Below are positions 22,590-35,360 of a DNA stretch of 49,737 bases, one piece after another. The DNA lies in contig NMRA01000514.1 in assembly GCA_002633005.1 (NCBI GenBank), positions 262,281 to 312,017 on the forward strand, read 5' to 3'. The position numbers and the translations under genes were made by a program. How positions within the stretch are numbered: position 1 is the stretch's first letter; every line of letters starts with the position of its first letter. The notes under the pieces were generated by a model, which saw only the letters and a program-made list of their open reading frames with translations, was not told where the DNA came from and did no database searches. This DNA is from Phoronis australis. Its lineage: Eukaryota; Phoronida; Phoronidae.

Positions 22590-23398
22590 GCACGCAACTG
22601 CCCCACCGCTAAAAATGTCTGTAAAGTATCTTTTATTGCATGCAGAATGTTGCTCAACATTACGCAAATGGTTTCAAGCGGTTACCTGGCGGGTTGATCT
22701 AGCTCAACTCTGGTACTTGGGCTTGTCTGGCGGGGATAATCCACCACTAAATTTGTCTGGCAGTGTTTATTCTTAATAGCTGGGCTTACGTCAAATATTT
22801 TGCAACTGGTTTTATGTGGTTACCTATTGGGTTGATCTAGCTCAATTCATATATTTGGGTGTGTCTGGCGGGGCTAACCCACCACTAGATTTGTCTGGCA
22901 GTGTTCATTCGTGATACCTGGGCTTACGGTGAATGTTTTGGAACTGGTTTTAGGCGGTTACCTCTTGGGTTGATCTAGCTCAATTTTTAACCCTTTTTGA
23001 TAATCGTCTGGCAAGTGCACCCCACCACTGAAACTGTCTCGCATCTAACTGTTGTGCCATGTTCAGTGATGCTGAACATCGTGCAATTGGTTTCAAACGG
23101 TTACCTGATGGGTTGATCAAGCTCAATTCAGGTATTTGGGCGTGTCTGGCGGGGGTAACCCACCACTAGATTTGTCTGGCAGTGTTTATTCGTGATACCT
23201 GGGCTTACGGTGAATATTTTGCGACTGGTTTCAAGCGGTTACCTCTTGGATTGATCTAGCTCAATTTTTGTACCCTGTATATGTTCGTCTGGCGGGTACT
23301 CCCCACCACTGAAATTGTCTTGCAGTGACCAATTTTGATACAATGGATGACGTAGCAGGTATCGACGGCAGTTTTAAGTGGTTACCAGAAAAGTTGAT
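22590..23398. repeat. 140-bp satellite, about 5.5 units
   Basis: Anchors GGTTACC start at 22680, 22818, 22956, 23099, 23237 and 23380 (spacings 138, 138, 143, 138, 143). Each unit has GGTTACC, TTGATCTAGCTCAA and GTCTGGC. The part after GTCTGGC comes in two versions, one ending CTAGATTTGTCTGGCAGTG and one with CCCCACCACTGAAAxTGTCT, in the order B-A-A-B-A-B. Confidence 0.88.
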
Positions 23399-24682
23399 NA
23401 TTGAGCAATGAATTTCTGTTCAAAACTGAAATGATTGCTTGTCCTGATTCGCGTGCACGTCACGTCTGGCGTAACCACGTTAAAAATAAGATGTAAACCT
23501 GCAGTAGACCAGCGCAGAGTCTCAATGATCCAAGAGAACTGAATTTGAACTCCAGGCGTTCAGGAAGTGTGTCCATTTTTGAAACTAACTATCATTTTCC
23601 TCTCACCAGAAAATAGACAACCGGTCGTGTTTCAACAATAGATTTTGAAACAGCCCCAAGGAGGCCACTTTACCAAGTACTTCGGGGCCTCACCTTTTCA
23701 AAAAACTCCTGGAAGAATGACCATAAGGAAAAAGGTTTTCCTGCAATTGGATCACAATAAAACGAATCTTTAGCGAGTGCAAACGGCCGGTACGAGCTGC
23801 TTGTCTCGATTGAATCACAGCTGAGCTGACCAGCAACTAGCTTTAGTTCATCGGGAATTTCGTATTTTCACATTGTTAGTTATCAGCTATAGCTACTTGA
23901 GGCAGCTAATTGCTACCGGTCAGTGTACTGGCCATCGGCCTCATCTTACTCTCTCCGTTGCTTCACGGCTACTCAATTCTCGATGGCTTCATCAGCGGGG
24001 CTGTTCCAGAAGCGGATTCAGGATTTTGTGTTGGGAGAGAGGGGTATTTGCCAGAGTTTTACCCGTCAGAAATTCGCATCCCAAAACTGCCAACTGGAAT
24101 CTGGGAGAATTTTAGGGGACCCATACTGGAATCTGGAAGAAGTTTAGGAGGACAATAGCCCCTTGGCCACCAATAAATAAGCGCCTGTGCCTCCCACCTA
24201 GGGCGGACGTGCTTGAATCGGTAAAATATGGTGGTATTGTGAGCATGGTTGCGATGGGGGCGGGGTCGTTTGACAAAGTCGAAAGTGTTTGCGCCCCCCC
24301 CCCCTNCCCCTCAATAAATTTTTACCTTCCTAAGGGCCTATATTCTGATTATATTTAATATTTTGGACTGAGGTACCGAAGGTAGCGTCGTTGCTGAAGT
24401 TTGCAAACTTGGGAACAAAATAAAGTGACTAAGAGTTCAAAAATAATATTTCGAAGTAAATTCATCACCTGGAAAAATAATTTGTTACTTGTTGTAACAT
24501 AATTCACAGTACCAAACCACCGTTTCCGAGACCGCTGTTGCAGTCATTGTGATCGTCAATTTTCATCTCAAATAATTCGAACATGTGACTTTCATATTAA
24601 TAATTCGTACGCCCGATTTTGTCTGTATTAATTAGGACGCTAAGCTCTCAAGGGAAAATAGTTCCCACACTAGTGTACGATT

Positions 24683-27600
24683 TTTTCGCGGAATTGTTTT
24701 CCGACAAGATATTTTCAATTGTTCGAGTGGCAAAATTTAGAGAAAAAACAGCAGGAGGGTGTTTGCACTCATAGTTATTCTTTAACGAGGATGGTGACAG
24801 TCATATGGCAGGTTATCATTAGAAGAGTCGTGTGTATTTTTTAACAATATATTCATCTATTTGACAATAGTTAGTGGAAAGTACGTGGCGGATAAAGAGC
24901 ATTGTTCCAGCTTTCCCGTCGTGAACTACGCTTGTAACTAATTCGTTGAACTCGTGAAAGGGTATGTCATAGAACAGTACACCTTCATGTACAGGTACAT
25001 ACTTTGTTTTCTTATATTTTTATCTATTTGAAAATATGTCATTTGAACCTCACCGTTAAGTCCGTGGATCAAAATTCAAATCCTTATCAACCTATTGCGA
25101 CTTGTTTCGGGACATTTAAGGTATGTCCTATAAGGTGAATTTATTCTGAAAAGATTGAGGTCAGCATAAAATGATGTAAACTCTGAAAAGTTAACACACA
25201 GTTTTCAGAATTTTTCTCGCTTTTGCCGCAATGGAACTGCCTACATCGGGGACGAATTGAACTTGTTTTAAACATCACTGGTCGTGTTCGTTATTTGTTG
25301 TTGCGGACCCTAGAAACTGTCGTCGACATGAAGGGCAAAATCAAAAGCATTCCATACCATATTGATAAAAACAAACTTTTAATGATTGGTTCTCCTGACT
25401 AGGCGTCTGGCGACAACATTGGCAATCATTGATTTTCTTAACTTGTATTTACACAAATTGTATAATGAATTGTATACGTATCACTCCGTCATGATTTTAA
25501 CATATGTGTGTTTTGTAATGTATTAATGTGGACTACAAACTAGTAGATTCGTATTATATTTGTTATTTGCTTATCTAATGTACACAATATCACCGTCTCC
25601 ATCGTTTCTACGATAATTTCTGTTAACTTGTTGCTCAAAAATATTTTAATTCGAATTAGGGATTCTAATTTGATCTAATGTATTTGTCTAAACCCATGGA
25701 AAAAATGGTTTACCATGTTCAATGTAATATTTTTGATGATGCTTAATAGTCTGGAGGTATGACAAAAATCTTTGGATGCAAAGGATGCCCTATTTAACGG
25801 TAGGATCAGTTTTACTACATACAACATTATGTACAACCAAACAAAGCAAAAATAAACATCTTAAACAGTAGCCTCTCAAAAAACTGTGTCAGTATTACAA
25901 TTCAGGGCTAGGCGACTGCTACTTGGACCCATCGCTAATAAAAATAAAAAATGACTTATTTAATGACAAAACACCGCGACAAAATAATCAATAATAGCAT
26001 CGATCAATAAAACGATCACAAAATACTGTAATGTAAAGCATTTGTTTGAATGAAAACCATCCTTATGTTAGTGCCACCTCACCTCAAGATACAGGTGTGA
26101 AGACTATTGCATGCACGTGGAAGCCAACAACAAACAACTGTTGGAATCTGAAACTTTGACTGCAGCCAATGGACCACGAAATGATGTAATCGACTTATCT
26201 TCTTACATGCATAAATGTTTAACATGTTAGATTGATGGCATATATAACAAATACAATATTAAACAAAGATAGTGGCTTTCAACCTTTAACGCAACAACTG
26301 TATAAAAACGATGTTTTCAAGGTTACATTGTAGGTTGAAATCAGCAGATTGGTCATGTACTTACGAACTCGTCCAGTGGCTGGTCGACGTCCCATCTACG
26401 TTGTATAAATTGCCGTACAGTAGTCTGAGGACAGTCGTCATTTTTGATGGCTTTAAAAATCTGAAAAGAATGTCAATTAAGTATGGATTGCACATCACAC
26501 AGTGTATATGTAATGTAATTATGTAGTCCTAGCAGTTTCAGATTTGCCAGTAACTCGCAAACTATTTGAACTTCCCTGCATTCGTGTTAATAGCTCATGC
26601 AGCTGGTACATGTATATGGATTGTTCCTTAACAGTGAAAAACGTAGACATAATTTTAGGGACATTAAGCCATTTTGCCGGTGTAGAAACTTCCATTCATT
26701 TTCCCCAAACCTTATTTGACTGCACAGGAAGCGAAGAGTACTGGGATTTTCCAGACGCTCGAACTATACAGCGATATTCACCACGCCAGATACATGTACA
26801 TCCGAATTTCCTGAAATGTTTGATATTCTCAAATTTTTGCGTAACAGGTACAGTCGAGAAAAGAAAGACTGCGAAATACGGATAACAGACAAAATTCAAG
26901 AGAACATTTAACAACTCTGCAGCACTGCATGGTATACCTTTTGAGAAAATAGCCAATACATTGTCGTTAGGGTTTCCACATTTGCATCACAGGTAATCTA
27001 AACGCACTTGAAAACGTTTACGAAATCAATCATACATATATTTCGAAAAATGGAGAAAGATTATTAACCTAAGCTTTTGCGGAGTGTAATAACTTACTGG
27101 ATTCTTAAATTCAATCATTCAATTTTGCGAATCCAAAACTATATTTTTCCAGATGCCACTCTCTGGCAAACCTGGGGGATAACAGAGACCACTTTCTCGA
27201 AACTATATATTACTTGAGAAAAATTGATGACTTCAGAGATAACATCATTGCTGCCCATTTCCCAATATTTGAAAATATAGATGTTTTTATATTTAGGGAC
27301 CCCGCCCTTTAAGGAGGTTATTGATGACATTCAAGTGGCCACCCTTTTTGTGTTTTTATTGACAAATTCTTAAGGGGCCGCTCATGGAAAAAGGGACCAA
27401 TGTTGGAATCGATTTTTCTGTTTATTGTGAAATCATGCAACCGGCTTTCATGTTGAAGGAGGTCACTCCCTGCATCGTTTTGGGACCACACGACAGGGGA
27501 ATGCACTGTCACTCTTTTTCTGATGTTTAGCCTTTCATCTTTTAAGAGGTGTCAAATTTCAGACAGTACCCTCTTTCGGTGGAGCAGTCTGGGGGAATGT

Positions 27601-29728
27601 CTATGTCTCTCTATACATGTTAAATCCGACATTGCCATGTATGCGCGATGGAATTTAAGATTCCAAATTCACCAAAAAAAAACAAAAACTGGGAACAGCA
27701 CAGCCATTTGACCCGAAAAACCAAAACTGTGAAAAATACAGTAGGATTGCCACCATCGAAAGGGTGGAATTTTAAGAAACGTGAAGACCACTATTTTTGA
27801 ATTACACAAAAGGACTTTTTCCGATGGCTAGTTAAAAATAGTGTTACTGTTTAACTTAGAATCACAAGAATAGTATCTTTTTTGAAGATGGTTACTATGA
27901 GTTCTTTGTAAGGAATTCCAACATGTGGAAAACACTGCTGTCTAAACTACTATTTCCGATGACCGTGTACATGTCAAAAGGTGTACTCAAAGAACTTTTG
28001 CAATCATAAACAAAGATTTCAGCGTTTTCTTTTTTGTCAATAGAGATCGAGGTTACCTCGTGGACAGTTATAGGTACCTCTTATCGAAATGAGAAAAATA
28101 CACCTTAATACGAATGCCACGTCTCCCATAACCCACAGTTACCCGTCATATGTCTGCAAGCGTGCTTGCGGAAATCGCTTATAACATTTCGTTTTGATAC
28201 ACAAATTCTTTCATTTCTGATTTATTTGTTCATGTAGTACGAAAATCGATAGATTCATAGATGGTTTTTGCCAATTAGACGCTAATCTTGTAAGAATTGA
28301 TGGTGATTCAGTGAATTTAATTGCAGCTTGAAGTTGGAAAAACTCTATCATAAGATCCCCAAATAGTAATGTACACTTATAGACGATTTTTGAATAAATA
28401 AAATTAAACTCGTTGCTTGGAAAGTTGGTCTTTGCACTTACTCGGTGCTCTGAGCTTCCAGTAGTATTGAGCAATGAATTTCTGTTCAAAAGTGAATTGA
28501 TTGCTTGTCCTGATTCGCGTGCACGCCATGTCTTGCGTACCTACATGTACGTTAAAAATAAGATGTAAAACTGCAGTAGGCTAGCGCAGAGTCTCAATGA
28601 TCCAAGAGAACTGAATTTGAACTCCAGGCGTTCAAGAAGTGTGTCCATTTTTTAAACAAACTATCATTTTCCCCAATCACCAGAAAATGGACTACCGGTC
28701 GTGTTCAAACGATAGCTTTGGAAACAGCCCCAAGGAGACGACTTTACCAAGGACTTCGGGGCCTCACCTATTCAAAACACTCCTGAAAGAGTGACCAAAA
28801 GGAAATAAAGTTTTCCTGAAACTGGATCACAATAAAACGAATCTTGACCTTAAAGCGAGCGCAGATGGCCGGTGTGAGCTGCCTGTCTCAAGTGAATCAC
28901 AGCTTAGCTGACCAGCAACTAGCTTTAGTTCATCGGGATTTTTGTATTTTCACATTGTTAGATCTCGGCTATACTGTAGCTAATTGAGGCAGCTAATCAA
29001 CTACCGGTCAGTTTACTGGTACTCGGTCCCGTTGCTTCACGGCTACTCAACTCTTGATGGCTTCATCAGTGGGACTGTTCCAGAAGTGGATTCAGGATTT
29101 TGTGTTGGGGGAGGGGGTATTTGCCAGGGCTTTACCCATCAGAAATTCGCATCCCACAACTGCCAACTGGAATCTGGAAGAATTTTAGGGAGTCCACACT
29201 GGAATCTGGGAGAATTTTAGGGGGGCAATAGCCCCTTGGCCACTCCTAAATAAGTGCCTGTGCCTCCCACCTAGGGCGGACCTGCGAGATTCGGTAAAAT
29301 ATGGTGGTATTGTGAGCATGGTGGCGACGGGGGTGTGGTCGTTTGACAAAGTCGAAATGGTTTGCGCCCCACCCCCAATAATTTTTACCTTCCTAAGGGC
29401 CTGTATTCTGATTATATGTAATATTTTGGACGAAGGTACCGAAGGTGGCGTGGTTGATGAAGTTTGCGAACATGCGAAGAAAATAAACTGACTAAGAGTT
29501 CGAAAATAATATTTCGAAGTAAATCCATCACCTAAGAAAATAATTCGTTACTTGTTCTAACATAATTCACAATACCAAAACCACCGTTTCCGAGACCGCT
29601 GTTGCAGTCATTGTGATCGTCAATCTTCACCTCAAATAGTTCGAACATGTGACTTTCATATTAATAATTCGTACGCTCGATTTTGTCTCTATTAATTAGG
29701 ACGCTAAGATCTCAAGCTAAAATAGTTC
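24683..29728. repeat. 5-kb tandem segmental duplication, unit 2
   Basis: Direct copy of unit 1, separated from it by only 18 bp. Contains unit-specific sequence at about 25957-26850 (with the ankyrin capping exon at 26365-26460) and about 28112-28468. ORFs shared by the two units differ mostly by amino-acid-changing substitutions, so the duplicated DNA itself does not look protein-coding. Confidence 0.9.
26365..26460 (-). CDS. Ankyrin gene exon 2: N-terminal capping repeat
   Basis: A 96-nt exon between a good acceptor (ttcttttcag|ATT) and a good donor (TTC|gtaagtac). Its 32 open codons begin IFKAIKNDDCPQTTVRQFI and end WDVDQPLDEF. This has the pattern of an N-terminal ankyrin cap: a helix with xxAIxxDD, then a V..FI hydrophobic helix, then a G/W-DV(D/N) turn. 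The TPLH start is missing, as expected for a cap. Read on to the exon at 18084, it gives ...PLDEF-YRQTALHEAA, a normal junction between repeats. The exon sits in an ~890-bp block found in only one of two 5-kb tandem duplicates. Confidence 0.72.
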
Positions 29729-30315
29729 GTACAGTAGAAAGAACACTGCAATGCATATTACATTGAACCACTCCTCTTATAATACGAGTAATGTTAGTGG
29801 GAGATGTTTTTGCTCTGTTGAAATATTTTCTACGGGACAAAAGTCAAAAGATGGACATTTTTAACCCACACTTCTTCTTGTATAACATTTTCTTCCCATT
29901 GCAATAACAGTGCCACGTGACCAAGAAAACCTTTAGGGATTATTACACCGATAGGTGGAACGGTTAAGATGCAGCTGTATGAAGATTTCTGTGGCTTAAA
30001 TTAAAGTTAATTTTTAGCTTGTAGTGACCTTTCTTAGCTAAAATAGCTGCTTTGATTGATAATGAATAGCCTTGAAATTTACTAAATCAGTGAATAATTG
30101 TGAATGCATCAAGACCCCTCATCATCATTATATACCGGTACATTGTACGCCAACAGACACTCACGCGGTACTCCACTGTCAACAAAATGCTGGTAAAATT
30201 GTAGCGTCTCCTGAGTGAGACAAAGGGCAGGTTATTGTTATGCTCCACCAAAAATAATGTCAATTATTAACAGATATTGTTGTGTCAACTATGCTTTAAA
30301 CTAATTGTTCAACAG

Positions 30316-30516
30316 TCCTTGATGTCCAGAGCACACACTAACAGTCTGGTCAACATTAAATCAAGAAGTTCTAATCAAAATACTGTTGGTATGAGTCCTA
30401 GTGTTTCTGTCCCAAAAATCACAACAGCTTCAGATATAAACGAGAAAGCACAAAACATTCATCACCCTAGGAATATTAGAAGCATGAGTTTAAAGAGACT
30501 GGAATTGTTTAACTAA
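30316..30516 (+). CDS. Possible terminal exon, 66 codons
   Basis: On the plus strand an acceptor-like ttgttcaacag precedes an open frame (SLMSRAHTNSLVNIKSRSSN, later SVSVPKITTASDINEKAQNI) that ends at a TAA overlapping AATAAA (30515-30520). The residues are S/N/K/R-rich and hydrophilic, as in a disordered tail. It lies inside the large first intron of the ankyrin gene, on the opposite strand. No upstream exon was found. Low confidence. Confidence 0.25.
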   Translation, partial: SLMSRAHTNSLVNIKSRSSNQNTVGMSPSVSVPKITTASDINEKAQNIHHPRNIRSMSLKRLELFN

Positions 30517-32411
30517 TAAAACAAAGCGACCATTTTACTCCAACTTTTGTAAAACCCAGTATTAGCAATGTCCTTCCCTCCCTAAATATAAGTGCAAAAA
30601 GTATACAGATTTTTTAACAATTCTTCTCAAAACACTTAAATTAATCCTGGATCAGTGAATCATGAATGTTCCATTTTTCACAGTTCACTGCGAAAATTTT
30701 AGGTTGGTTTTACTGTGATTAAGAAAAAAGGCAAGTTAGGTATAAACCAATTTTCCAATTTTTGGGTACCTCAGTGTCGCCAATAAATATTATCCATGAC
30801 CTTGAGAATATCAACTTGTGCCTGAGGATAATCTAGTATGTATAGTTGCAGCAATCTAGTTCATAGTTTTGAACCAAATTCCACTTTCCACAAATAACTA
30901 CTATTTCTGAATTAAATTCCGAAATAATGTTACAGGGTACAGCTTCTACATTGCGGTAAAAATAATGTTACAAGGTAGGGTATCTATATCGGGGTAAAAA
31001 GCTGAAGTGCATTATCCGGCCCATGAAGATTAATTAAATTCACGAGAATTTTTTCTCAGTGAATGCTTTTTTCTCAGTGAATATTTCAATATCTATCATA
31101 TTCACTGCATGGGTCTCATTTCTCTGACTTAATTTCATAGTCAACATCATTGTTCATCAAAAGAAGTGACACAACTCAAAAAAGACCTAAGACCCCCACA
31201 GACTAGAAATTAATTTAATATCCCTTTCAACAAAATGAGTACCCTGCATATAATATTGCTTACTACTAATATACAATATGTTAACCATTGTAAAAAATGA
31301 ATAAATAATTTACACTTTTGACCTTTTGCATCCACACTTCACACACGTCAGCATACAAATACATAAACAAAACGAAAGGCACAGTTGATAACAGATACTA
31401 CATATAGAGACTAGTTCAAATTTTCTACAGTCTAAACTAATTTTTTGATTGCAAATCATGAACTAACAAATTTCACCTTGTTTTCAAAAATATTTCACAT
31501 GTGGAGTAAACCAAGTAGCTCTAGTAAACTACTACAAAAATCAAATCCTACAAGCCTAAAGGTATACCGAAAGCATGTTACCATGTCTTGAAACCAGAAT
31601 GGATCACAAAATTAGCAGAACACAAAATGTGAAAATGAAATAATAAAGTTCATTTTAAACGTGGTGTCAAATACATGCATGGGCTTTGAACACTCAGCAT
31701 TAGGGATGGATGTGTATCTCAAAAGAAAATCTTTGTTACATTCAAATCCATTGTGATACATACTAACAAACACTATTACCAACAGGGCGCTTTGTATGAC
31801 AACGTTAGTTAATGGCAGTTTACCATGTAGGAATTGTCTTCATTTGGTTGATTCGATTTTGACTCGTTGCATCGGCGGTATCTGTATACCTGAGCAGTGT
31901 ACTCGATCTTATTCTAGACGTTAGCGACATAGTTCGCACTGGTAGACGATTTTTGTCGTTATTGAATTATCTAACTTAATGCAATTCACAGCCAGGACAC
32001 AACCATGTACATGGTTCTTGTATTTTTAGTTCAGCATCCATCAATAGGTAGAGCTGGTGGTTAACCGGAGTGGACCACGAGTTGGGTACATTTTAGGAGG
32101 CAACAGTTAGAGGAGCAGGTTTGAGAATGCGGAATGTTCGCTCAAGATATACAACGGACTGCTTCATATGTAATATTCTCGATGAAGCTTTCGCTCGCCA
32201 GATCTCATTTGCCACGTTGTTTTCGTCAGCCAGGACCGTGAACTCTCTCTCACTAGTTCGAAACCTTTTTGTAGTTGAAATTATACTTAGTTCCTTGTTT
32301 CATAACAGTTACATTGTTTCCAGTGCACTGACGTGCGTAAAAACACCAACATCATCCAAATGTTAATTCACTGCAAGCTTTCAATCGCTGTAAAAAATCC
32401 TCGGTGCATAC

Positions 32412-32606
32412 ATGTACGTTGATAAGCCTACGTGTCGCCACGTTTCATCAAAACTCACTATTGCAAAACATTTGATTAGAACCCGTGACCTTAGTTCTTT
32501 ACAACCTGAAAGTAAACATGACATGTCCCCAAATGTAGAACAATATGTAGGTAAACTAAAAGCAAAACACCCAGCTCACTCTGCGTCATCTAAGTTCTGT
32601 CTATAA
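32412..32606 (+). other. Coding-like ORF, unrecognised
   Basis: The 64-codon plus-strand ORF contains LTIAKHLIRTRDLSSLQPES and ends SSKFCL then TAA. The composition is plausible for protein, but no domain, splice site or start context supports it. It may be a decayed fragment within intron 1 of the ankyrin gene. Confidence 0.15.
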
Positions 32607-33149
32607 TAATTTATGTCTCCATCACCACAACTTTAAAAGGTCTAAGCAATGCGGTATATGCCAGGACACAACAAGGTATTTTTGATTGTGTGACAACTAC
32701 GGCTGAAGGAAATTCTCAGAGTGCCTTGCGAGGCTATATAGAAAAATGCAGTAGGGTTTTGGTAAGGGTTCTCGTCTTGGATATTTTAGATGAGACGAGA
32801 CCTATAAAACATCAGAATTTGATGGGCTTTTATTAGAAATTGGCAATCACAAAAGGTGTATTCTCAACAGTGTGCATCGCATGTACCAAAAATAACAAAT
32901 GGTGTTTCATTAGTCTGTAACGCGAAAACTGTAAAGATGTAATCCGTACAACGTCACGGATTATTTAGCGAAAGAACACGCATGACAGAGGGAAATTTTG
33001 TTTTCATGCCAGCTATAGGATATGCCGATTGAAACTGACACGAAACACACTATCCGGTAAATCACAATCAAGGTCCATATTCGAGAGTCGACTCTGTTAC
33101 CAATGTCAACTGAACCTCAAATGCAAAGAGTTATTTAGTTGCGCAAGTT

Positions 33150-34080
33150 AAAAATAATCATCAAACTTGGATAGTGTTTGGGAAACTTATGCATGTTTTT
33201 GTCAGTGAATTTCGTTTATATTTAGCTTACGAGTGGCCATTTTAAAAAGTTAAATTTCCAACTGTCAACAGTGGAAAATAAAGTAAGCATTTGTTTTGAC
33301 ATGACTGCAAATAACTCGATTCACATTCAGAATCACTTAGATGAAGTTGTGCTCAATCATTGGGATATGGTGGGGTTCATCATAAAACAGACACTAGTCA
33401 GGAGATTGTAAATTCTGTGTTGCTAATCCTCATCTACTGTAAAGAAGGCTATAGAGAACTGCAGAATATGTTACTTAGGCAACACAACAAACAATTCAAT
33501 ATCTAAACAAACCATTTAAAACTTGGATATTGACTACGTTCTGCTATGTTGAGAAGGAGCCGAAAAGTCTAACAAAATGTAGGGTAGATACACTGAATTC
33601 AATAACAAAAACGATCATTGCAAATGAAATTATTGCATTTTAAATAACAAAATGGTGCTTATAATCATCAAAGAAAAGTAAATGCCCCTACAACATTATG
33701 ATACCATGTGATGCAGAAACAGTGGTGTAGTGTACCGTGTACACACCCCTTTTTATACTGTACGTGCCTCTTTTTGTAGTGTACATGCCCCCGTGTTTAC
33801 AAAAACCATGAAATTAAAATATTACTTGGTAACTGAGCAACATTCGTCAAAGAAATGTTATTTAAAACGAGTGTTTATCACAAATATATTTGTTTTGAAT
33901 CAGATATTAGCGTTTGCGTAGTGTACGCACCACTATATTTTAAGATGTGCCTATTTTCAAAGAATGCACATTATGATGTGCTACGTTTACTTTAAGTCTG
34001 AATAGATTTTGTTAGTTAACTAACTCTCAGTAGATTCTTGGTATTTAATCACAAACCTGACACTCGTTTGTGCAAATAAT
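33150..34080 (-). repeat. Dispersed repeat, copy 2 (inverted relative to 690-1560)
   Basis: Inverted partner of the repeat at 690-1560, lying inside intron 1 of the ankyrin gene. The sites matching the 18-bp GGGGTACGTACACTACAT motif are changed here (for example GGTGCGTACACTAC near 33920-33935), and extra GTACA-rich sequence is present near 33730-33790. Confidence 0.8.
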
Positions 34081-35360
34081 TTACTGTTCATAAGATGAAC
34101 ACAGTGCATTTATCCCAGTGTCCAAGGGATACCATTCTGCCCACACAGCCCTAGGCCTTACTCATTGTAAAAGAAAACAGTTGAGATAACACCCTGGTAC
34201 AGCCTTTTGTATAGCTCACAGTTGCCAGGGATCTTTATACCCATGAATAAGCCCCACAGTGTTTTTCTTGGCTGTCTGGGGTTAACAAAAGGTGTTCAGT
34301 GACAGAGCTACTGGTATTTGAAAAAGTTGACCTAGTCAGTGTGGTCTTGTTTACAGCATACCAGATTATTGGCACTAGATTTTAGAAGTTTAGGCTCCAC
34401 TGTTGTGGAATACACCCATGCTTAAATATTTCTTACCCTCGTACGTTTTTAAAATGCAGACATCTTCAGCCTGACAGTATGTTTAAGCGATGATTTAGAG
34501 GGATGAATAGTCCAGCCTCCCGTTCAGCAACGCTAGGACCTCGCTAAAAAGCAAGACTTCGCGAGATTACGTTAGATATTGCCGTGCATTTTAAATGAGA
34601 ACACGCGACTTTGACTAGGTTTTAGTTAGGTCCCAGCGTAGGTCCTAGCGTCTACTGAACGCACTGCTGGACTACATTTCCCCTAGTTGCCACTCTTATA
34701 ACTCACCACACCAATTAAACACTCAAGCGTTGGCACCCAAATAAAATTTTTGCAAAAATGGGAGAAAACAATGAAAATTCCAGTGATTCCTATGTGAAAT
34801 GAGTGTATCTGAATAGGGTCGGGGAAAACTTTTAGGCAGTTGAGGAACAGGGTGGTATGGGTGCTTGGCCTGACAACAATGGACGCTTTTTCAGTGGGTG
34901 TTACAGCCACTGACTACTACCATAAGCGTAGATAATGTTCACTGTCTAAAAGGAAGCATGAAGCCATACTTGCAGACAGGCAGGCCTATACAGTTTTCAA
35001 CATATAGTGGTTTTCTCCAACCCTGCTGAACTGTAACGTGGGAAAATCTTAGTGTGAAGCCGCTTGGACAGCGGTACGAGAGGATCTAATTGAAAATTTA
35101 TTTTAGTCAACGATTATTATTATTCTCATAAAATAAAGTGACATGCGTCTGGATCTCAGAAGGTTTGTAACGTAATATTATTCCCATAAGTTCAAAAACC
35201 ACTAATTTGCATATAATGTGGACATAATGCAGGCCGTTAAATAATCAAACTTCGATAAACATGTCTTCAGCATAAACTATCAAGCGACGGACGAGCGCCC
35301 AAACAGAAACAAAAAGTTTTGTGCCTTATGCCTTTATTAATGTACAATTTAAACTCTTAC
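34081..35360. other. Intron 1 sequence, nothing recognised
   Basis: Short chance ORFs only. Confidence 0.45.

Larger units (their letters stand above)
19612..24664. repeat. 5-kb tandem segmental duplication, unit 1
   Basis: Begins TTTTCGCGGAACTGTTTTCC and ends near AGGACGCTAAG...AATAGTTC. It matches 24683-29728 in the same order and orientation except for two blocks: about 60 bp near 20905-20965 replaces the ~890-bp block that holds the capping exon in unit 2, and 22225-23399 (ORF plus satellite) replaces about 350 bp. A poly-C run with an N lies at 24293-24310. Confidence 0.9.
29729..33149. other. Intron 1 sequence, no firm gene
   Basis: Mostly AT-rich. It holds two low-confidence plus-strand ORFs (listed separately) and a short degenerate two-copy repeat near 30921-30997 (AATAATGTTACAxGGTA). 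Confidence 0.4.
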
